The notes below the pieces were generated by a model that saw only the letters and a program-made list of their open reading frames with translations, was not told the DNA's origin and searched no databases. From assembly GCA_000242815.2 (NCBI GenBank), contig AHHB01000033.1, forward strand, positions 1 through 40,299: a stretch of DNA of 40,299 bases, written 5' to 3'. Source of the stretch: Janthinobacterium lividum PAMC 25724. Lineage in GTDB: Bacteria > Pseudomonadota > Gammaproteobacteria > Burkholderiales > Burkholderiaceae_D. How positions within the stretch are numbered: position 1 is the first letter of the stretch; each line of letters opens with the position of its first letter. Below are positions 35,363 through 40,299 of this stretch, piece by piece. The position numbers and the translations under genes were made by a program.

Positions 35363-36562
35363 ATGCCGACACACGATCATTGCCCCTCCCATCCGCTGGC
35401 CACGGCGCTGGCGCTCTCGCTGGGCGCCGCCGTCGCCCTGGGCATGTCGCGCTTTTCCTATGGCTTGCTGCTGCCGTCCATGCGCGCCGACCTGGACTGG
35501 TCTTACCTGCTGGCCGGAGCCATGAACACCTTCAATGCACTCGGCTATTTTATCGGCGCCCTGGCGACGCCAGCGCTGATGCGCCGCCTGGGCGTGTGGC
35601 GCTTGCTGCTCACCGCTTGCGTGCTGGCCAGCATCTTCATGCTGATGTCGGGTCTGGTCAGCGATACGCCTACCCTGTTCCTGCAGCGCGTGTGCGCGGG
35701 CGTCGCCAGCGCCTTCATTTTTATCGCCGGTGGTGTGCTGGCGGCGCGCCTCGGTTCCATGCACAGCCAGCGGGCCGGCTTCTACATCGGCCTGTATTAC
35801 GGCGGTACGGGTTTCGGCATCGCGCTGTCGGCCCTGTTGGTGCCGGCCGCGTTGACGTCGGCCCATGAGCACGGCGCCGCGCATGCCTGGCAATGGCCAT
35901 GGCTGGCGTTGGGCATCGCCTGCCTGCTCGCCACCGCCATCATGGCCTTGCCGGCGAAAGCCATCGGCGAGTCGCCGCGCGCCCTCGACACGCCACGCCG
36001 CTTCGCCTGGCGCGATTTCGCCCCCAGCCTGGCCGGCTATTTCATGTTTGGCGTCGGCTACATCGGCTACATGACCTTCGTCATCGCCCTGCTCAATGAG
36101 CAAAGCATGCCGCCCACCTTGATCACCGTGTTCTACACCTTGCTGGGTTTGGCGGTAGTGGCATCGTCGCGTATTTGGGCGCGCATGCTCGACCGCTACA
36201 AGGGCGGCGAGTCGCTGGCAATATTGAATGGCGTGCTGGGCCTGGCCACCATCGTGCCCGCGTTGACCAGCTTTGTGCCCCTCGTATTCCTGTCCGGCTT
36301 GCTCTTTGGCGCCGTATTCCTGTCGGTGGTGGCCTCGACGACGGCCCTGGTGCGGCATAACCTGCCGCAGCAATCCTGGACGGCCGGCATCAGCGCCTAC
36401 ACGACGGTATTCGCGCTGGGCCAGATCATCGGCCCCATCGCGGTCGGCTGGGTCGCCGATGGCCCGGCCGGACTGGAGCGGGGCTTGATCGCCTCGTCCA
36501 TCGCCCTCTTCATCGGCGCAGCGCTGGCCGCCCGGCAAAAAGCGCTGGCGCCGGCCATTTAG
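35363..36562 (+). CDS. YbfB/YjiJ family MFS transporter
   Basis: The 399-residue protein has twelve predicted membrane helices. It opens with GAAVALGMSRFSYGLLLPSM, the hallmark of the YbfB/YjiJ branch, and continues with AGAMNTFNALGYFIGALAT and GYIGYMTFVIALLNEQ. The start at 35363 follows CAGG; the open frame extends to 35240. Substrate unknown; many members are close to LysR or amino-acid metabolism genes, but here the downstream gene is on the other strand. Confidence 0.88.
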   Translation: MPTHDHCPSHPLATALALSLGAAVALGMSRFSYGLLLPSMRADLDWSYLLAGAMNTFNALGYFIGALATPALMRRLGVWRLLLTACVLASIFMLMSGLVSDTPTLFLQRVCAGVASAFIFIAGGVLAARLGSMHSQRAGFYIGLYYGGTGFGIALSALLVPAALTSAHEHGAAHAWQWPWLALGIACLLATAIMALPAKAIGESPRALDTPRRFAWRDFAPSLAGYFMFGVGYIGYMTFVIALLNEQSMPPTLITVFYTLLGLAVVASSRIWARMLDRYKGGESLAILNGVLGLATIVPALTSFVPLVFLSGLLFGAVFLSVVASTTALVRHNLPQQSWTAGISAYTTVFALGQIIGPIAVGWVADGPAGLERGLIASSIALFIGAALAARQKALAPAI

Positions 36563-36733
36563 CACACTGCAAGATGGCCTGCCTTCGCAGCAAGAACACA
36601 ATGCACACCGATGCACAAAAAATCCCGGCAACGATACATGCCGACACGCGGCAATTCATGCAGGGCCTGTCCGCCCGGGTGCGCGCAGGCGATGCGCAGG
36701 CACTGGGCGCCGTGCCCGCGCAAGGCGTGGCGC

Positions 36734-37435
36734 TCAACTTGCGTGACTGTCCAGGACGAAGTCGACGGCTGCTTGTGCATGTAGCCGGGTGCTGTCGAGC
36801 AGGGGCAGGTCGCTGTGCTCCTGCTGCAGCAGCAGGCTGATTTCTGTGCAGCCGAGGACGACGGCTTGTGCACCGCGCGCGGCCAGCGCATCAATTGCGC
36901 GCAGGAACACGGCACGTGAGCAAGCTCGCACAATACCGGCGCACAGTTCGGCATAAATGATGTCGTGCAAGGCAGTTTGCTGAGCGTCGGGAGGCAGCAG
37001 GACTTCCAGGCCATGCAGCGCCAAGCGGTCGCGCAGAAAGCGTTGCTGCATGGTAAACGAGGTGCCGAGCAAGCCCACCGTATGCAGTCCCAGTGCCTGT
37101 GCCGCAGTGCCCACGGGATCGGCGATGTGCAGGAAAGGCAATGGCGTGGCCGATGCAATGTCGTCGGCGAGCACATGCATTGTGTTGGTGCACAGCACGA
37201 TGCCGTCGGCGCCTCCTGCCTGCAGACGTACGGCCGCATCGCGCAGGATGGCGCCGGCATCTTGCCAGCGACCTGCATGTTGCGCTTGCGCGACGGGGCC
37301 GAAATCGACGCTGTAGAGCAGCACGGGCGCAGAGCGTAGCGGCCCACAACGGGCGCGTACGCCCTGATTGATGATGCGATAATATTGTGCACTCGATTCC
37401 CAGCTCATACCGCCGATCAAGCCTATTGTTCGCAT
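36734..37435 (-). CDS. Aspartate/glutamate racemase family protein
   Basis: The 233-residue protein has both catalytic cysteines of the family: Cys in LCTNTMH (N-terminal half) and in VLGCTEISLLLQ (C-terminal half). It opens MRTIGLIGGMSWESSAQYYR, the typical aspartate racemase N-terminus. It interconverts L- and D-amino acids without a cofactor. Start at 37435; the longer frame (37501) lacks family sequence. It is divergent from an AraC regulator gene that may control it. Confidence 0.9.
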   Translation of the reverse strand: MRTIGLIGGMSWESSAQYYRIINQGVRARCGPLRSAPVLLYSVDFGPVAQAQHAGRWQDAGAILRDAAVRLQAGGADGIVLCTNTMHVLADDIASATPLPFLHIADPVGTAAQALGLHTVGLLGTSFTMQQRFLRDRLALHGLEVLLPPDAQQTALHDIIYAELCAGIVRACSRAVFLRAIDALAARGAQAVVLGCTEISLLLQQEHSDLPLLDSTRLHAQAAVDFVLDSHAS

Positions 37436-37524
37436 ATACTTTCCTGTCTTAAGTGGTAGATGTACTGCTGTGAGCCCGGCTAGTATCTCCATGACCAACA
37501 TTTTGATCTATCAGGAAATTTCAC

Positions 37525-38343
37525 ATGGCACGGCCACTTATCGAGGACATTACAGGCGGCGCAATGCCTGTGGTAACGCGCGCTGCAGGCGGACTGTGCC
37601 TGCAGCTTTTGCCGGGCGTGCCTTACAGCGCGCGCGACCCCTTGCAGTCACAGAGCATGGGCGTGTCGCTGCAACGTCAGCGGGGCGTGCATGCGATAGG
37701 CTCCGACCGGCGCGTCGATTTCGATACATGGCCCGGCGTCCTCGCTTGCACGCCTGCCGGAATTGATATTTTTTCCGAATCTGAGCACGGTGGCGAATAT
37801 CTGGTACTGCGCTGGCGTGACGCCGCGTTGAGCGACGTGCCGCAGGACGCTAGGCAGCAGAGGCGCGTAGAAATGGCCGGGCACCGGCAGGCTCTCGCTC
37901 TGGCGCTACGCCTGCGGCGGCTAATGCTGGCGACCCAGGCCGATCCACTGGCTTTGGAACACGCAGCCTTGGCATTGCTGTCGCTGCGGCAGGTATATCA
38001 AGAGGCACCCCGACGCGTGGCGCGGGCTAACATGGCGCGGGTGCTGGAGCGCATCGCTTGCCAATTTGACCAAGGACTGACCCTGCAACGGCTGGCTGCA
38101 GACGAAGGCTTGCCACTCCTGCGCTTCCTGCGCGACTTTACTCGGGCGACAGGCATGACACCGCATGCCTACATCGTAGAAACGCGCGTGCAGGCGGCGC
38201 GGAACATGCTACTGGAGGTGGACAGGCCTCTGGCAGACATCGCTTATGCCAGCGGTTTCGCTCATCAATCGCACATGGGCAGTGCCATGCGCGCCGCCCT
38301 GGGCTTGACGCCAGGCCAGTATCGCCAGTTGCTGGTGACTTAA
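37525..38343 (+). CDS. AraC family transcriptional regulator
   Basis: The 272-residue protein has a variable N-terminal ligand-like domain and a C-terminal AraC double helix-turn-helix (about 170-272): LTLQRLAADEGLPLLRFLRD and PLADIAYASGFAHQSHMGSA, then LGLTPGQYRQ. The ATG follows AGGAAATTTCAC. It is divergent from the racemase gene with 89 bases between starts, so the racemase is the likely target. Confidence 0.92.
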   Translation: MARPLIEDITGGAMPVVTRAAGGLCLQLLPGVPYSARDPLQSQSMGVSLQRQRGVHAIGSDRRVDFDTWPGVLACTPAGIDIFSESEHGGEYLVLRWRDAALSDVPQDARQQRRVEMAGHRQALALALRLRRLMLATQADPLALEHAALALLSLRQVYQEAPRRVARANMARVLERIACQFDQGLTLQRLAADEGLPLLRFLRDFTRATGMTPHAYIVETRVQAARNMLLEVDRPLADIAYASGFAHQSHMGSAMRAALGLTPGQYRQLLVT

Positions 38344-38647
38344 ATCGTGGGTGGCAGACAAAGCGAAAAGGCCGGTCGACCGAATGAGAACACCTGCTAG
38401 ACCGGCCAGATGCATAAGCAACAAACGGTCGGCATCGATGTCGGACAGTATCGACAGGCAAGCATGGCGGCAGCGCTGACAACACAAAAGCCTGCCGCCA
38501 TGCCAATTCATGAAACATTCAGGCTAGAGCCATGCGTAGGCCCGACCCAAGCTTGGCCCCATGACTGATAGCGGGCGCGTTGCGGTGCGCGACACCGTGC
38601 GCTGACACCCGAGCATTACCGGGAAAGCATGTTTTGGTGGACGTGCG
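38344..38647. other. Non-coding gap with three stem-loops after araC-type gene
   Basis: No credible gene is seen in these 304 bases. There are three inverted repeats: GGCCGGTC/GACCGGCC (38370-38407), TGTCG/CGACA (38439-38456) and a perfect 12-bp stem GCATGGCGGCAG/CTGCCGCCATGC with an 18-base loop (38462-38503). They may terminate the AraC transcript or be remains of an insertion element. Confidence 0.55.
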
Positions 38648-38902
38648 CTATTGGCGCCGACTAGAGCATTTGAAACGGGTAATGTCAGCACTTCTGAGTG
38701 CGGCATGCTTGCTGCTTCTGCCATGCGTGCGCTGGCGCCACATACGAAAGCTTGATGCTTTCATTTCCGTGCGCATCAGTTCGATCACCGCTTGCTGGTT
38801 CAAGCCAAATTGCATCTCGATGGCATCGAAGGTAGTGCGGTCCTCCCACGCCATTTCAACAATACGATCAATTTCTTGGTCGCTTAAAACACGCTTTTGC
38901 AT
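38648..38902 (-). CDS. TIGR03643/DUF2805 family small protein
   Basis: The ATG at 38902, with AAGGAGA six bases upstream, gives 84 residues: MQKRVLSDQEIDRIVEMAWE followed by DRTTFDAIEMQFGLNQQAVI and SSFRMWRQRTHGRSSKH. The whole small domain of this family (an HTH-like fold of unknown function) is present. The last 15 residues depart from the usual ending (TRFKCSSRRQ), perhaps because of an insertion. It is next to transposon remains. Confidence 0.85.
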   Translation of the reverse strand: MQKRVLSDQEIDRIVEMAWEDRTTFDAIEMQFGLNQQAVIELMRTEMKASSFRMWRQRTHGRSSKHAALRSADITRFKCSSRRQ

Positions 38903-39042
38903 AATTCTCCTTTTTCGTCCAAGCACCATAGATAGGACCTTTTGATGACACAAGCGCGTCATCGCTTTGACCGGCGTCCACCGGCGTCCATAGGCTAACT
39001 GCAATGGCGCTGGCACCAGCATCATCAAAGTGGACCCCAGTG

Positions 39043-39240
39043 TCAAGGCAGGAATGAATTTAGTTTAGGCTGTGCTTGAATCATCGCGCGGCCGCCGATA
39101 CCCGTACGGTACACATTGCTTGGCGTGTCGTTGCCCAGCGCCTGGTGGAACCGTTCCTCGTTGTAAAGCATCATGTACGCCGCCAAGCCCATAAAGTTTC
39201 TTAAGTAATGCACCGATCGCTTGAAATGGCACATCGCTAC
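39043..39240 (-). pseudogene. IS3-family transposase C-terminal remnant
   Basis: Only the end of an IS3-type (IS150-like) DDE transposase is present: GLAAYMMLYNEERFHQALGN followed by TPSNVYR, the usual Y-N-x-x-R-x-H-x-A-L-G pattern. The sequence just before it is out of frame and degenerate. Past the stop a GTGGACCCCAGTGTC-like stretch (39031-39045) could be the element end. It was probably cut by later insertions. Confidence 0.75.
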
Positions 39241-39317
39241 CTTGGTCGAACGGCGATCCCGCTATCTGATACTGGTAAAGCTCGAGGGGAAGGACACCGT
39301 ACAGGCCAATTACACAG

Positions 39318-39355
39318 GCACAAAAAAAGCCGATCACGTCATGTGTCGGCTTTAA
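39318..39355 (-). terminator. Orphan rho-independent terminator
   Basis: Read on the minus strand, AAAGCCGA pairs with TCGGCTTT around a loop and is followed by a T-run. No gene ends just upstream of it on that strand, so it is left from a gene removed by the IS insertions. Confidence 0.55.
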
Positions 39356-39407
39356 TGTAAGTACTTGATTTTGTTACGAATTCTTGGTGGGAAGTGCAAG
39401 TTTCGAA

Positions 39408-40299
39408 TTAGGGAGGCACTGATTTATTCATCTGGTACCGTTCCCTACGGCTGTCCGACCTGAGACAATATCGGTATCGCCACCGTCCGCCATCGACCAT
39501 GCAAAAGAGCTTCTCCGACCTCGAATACGCCGCCAAGAAGAAACTAACGCGGCGCGACCGCTTCCTGGCCGAAATCGACAGCGTGACGCCGTGGGGCAAG
39601 CTGCACAAGCTGATCGAGCCGTTCTATCCGAAGGTCGAGGGCGCCGGTCGCCCGCCGATCGGATTAGCGCGCATGCTGCGCATGTATGTGGCCCAGCAAT
39701 GCTTTGGATTGTCTGACGAAGGCATCGAAGACGCGATCTACGACAGCCAATCGATTCGCGCCTTTGTCGGCATCGATCTGGGCCGCGAGTCGGCGCCAGA
39801 CGCGACGACCTTGCTGAAGTTCCGCCACCTTCTGGAAGCCAACGCGCTGACGCGCCAGATTTTCGACACGATCAACGGGCACTTGGCCGAGAAGGGTCTG
39901 ATGATGCGCGAAGGCACCATCGTCGACGCCACGCTGATCGCCGCGCCGCCGTCCACCAAAAACAAGGACGGCAAGCGTGATCCGGAGATGCACCAGTCGA
40001 AAAAGGGCAATGACTGGCACTTTGGCATGAAGGCCCACGTCGGCGTGGACGCCGCGTCTGGCCTGGTGCATACCGTCATCGGCACGGCCGGCAATGTTGC
40101 CGACGTGACGCAGGCGCACGCGCTGCTGCATGGTGACGAGAGCTCCGCGCTCGGCGACGCCGGCTACCAGGGCGTGGAAAAGCGGCCCGAAAACATCGGC
40201 AAGTCGGTGACATGGCACGTGGCCATGAAGCGCTCCAAACGCAAGGTGCTGCCCAACAATAAACTTGGGCGCCTGACGGAAAAGTTGGAGCATCTGAAG
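39408..40299 (+). mobile_element. IS5-family insertion sequence, left part (right end outside window)
   Basis: The left end probably begins at 39412 (GGAGGCACTGATTTATTCAT), directly after TTAG (39408-39411), the 4-bp YTAR duplication expected for IS5. The transposase gene follows and runs to the window edge, so the right inverted repeat cannot be checked here. Confidence 0.75.
39499..40299 (+). CDS. IS5-family transposase (3' end outside window)
   Basis: The open frame from ATG 39499 runs off the end, giving 267 residues. It has the DUF772 N-terminal domain (GRPPIGLARMLRMYVAQQCF) and the DDE part: EGTIVDATLIAAPPSTKNKD with the first Asp, MKAHVGVDAASGLVHTV, and GDAGYQGVEKR with the second acidic residue. 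The third catalytic Glu lies beyond the window. No frameshift is visible, so it may be active. Confidence 0.92.
   Translation, partial: MQKSFSDLEYAAKKKLTRRDRFLAEIDSVTPWGKLHKLIEPFYPKVEGAGRPPIGLARMLRMYVAQQCFGLSDEGIEDAIYDSQSIRAFVGIDLGRESAPDATTLLKFRHLLEANALTRQIFDTINGHLAEKGLMMREGTIVDATLIAAPPSTKNKDGKRDPEMHQSKKGNDWHFGMKAHVGVDAASGLVHTVIGTAGNVADVTQAHALLHGDESSALGDAGYQGVEKRPENIGKSVTWHVAMKRSKRKVLPNNKLGRLTEKLEHLK

Noticed and set aside
38422..38520. Start of an IS110-like transposase (MHKQQTVGIDVG)
   Set aside because: Only about a dozen residues resemble the family, followed by unrelated sequence; too short to support.

Overview
The window is high-GC DNA with long open frames on both strands, many ATGA stop/start overlaps and GTG/TTG starts. 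The gene content (TpsA/TpsB secretion, CsgG/DUF4810/DUF799 lipoproteins, DUF2145, QseBC-like two-component pair, YbfB-type MFS) suggests a Betaproteobacterium of the Oxalobacteraceae (Janthinobacterium/Massilia/Duganella type). That placement is inference from protein resemblance, without a database search.

Layout. 1-1,310: the end of a TolC-family outer-membrane efflux protein, then a cytochrome b561. 1,312-7,603 (minus): CorA, then a compact three-gene signalling cluster with a receiver-first hybrid kinase, a membrane-anchored NMT1/SsuA-like binding protein and a HAMP-GAF hybrid kinase. 7,848-9,661 (plus): an M14-type zinc carboxypeptidase coupled to an alpha/beta hydrolase. 9,814-18,089 (minus): a two-partner secretion locus whose leading genes are a secreted tail-collar protein and a Sel1-repeat protein, followed by the TpsA exoprotein and its TpsB transporter. 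TpsA is broken in this sequence by a dense cluster of small indels confined to one repeat unit, which looks more like a sequence or assembly problem than natural decay.

18,557-21,073: a LysR regulator divergent from nitronate monooxygenase with a perfect palindrome between them, then a GNAT acetyltransferase. 21,342-24,609 (minus) is a gene graveyard: an esterase with one in-frame TGA, a conserved hypothetical gene with a nonsense codon and a 158-bp MITE inserted in it (16-bp terminal inverted repeats, 11-bp target duplication, ends resembling IS4), and a panB remnant fused to the tail of a DHA2 MFS pump. One intact gene sits among these relics. Its product resembles archaeo-eukaryotic primase-polymerases, apparently with the catalytic residues replaced.

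24,727-31,127: acyl-CoA dehydrogenase-like flavoprotein, HDOD protein, a small exported protein with a DUF2145 protein, a Rossmann oxidoreductase, ArsB with an ArsR-type operator but no adjacent arsR, and a nitroreductase with a strong terminator. 31,185-35,002 (minus): a QseBC-like two-component system and a three-lipoprotein CsgG operon. 35,363-38,343: a YbfB-type MFS transporter and an aspartate/glutamate racemase divergent from an AraC regulator. 38,344 to the end is mobile-element territory: stem-loops, a small TIGR03643 gene, an IS3-family transposase remnant and the left end plus most of the transposase of an IS5-family element that runs off the window.
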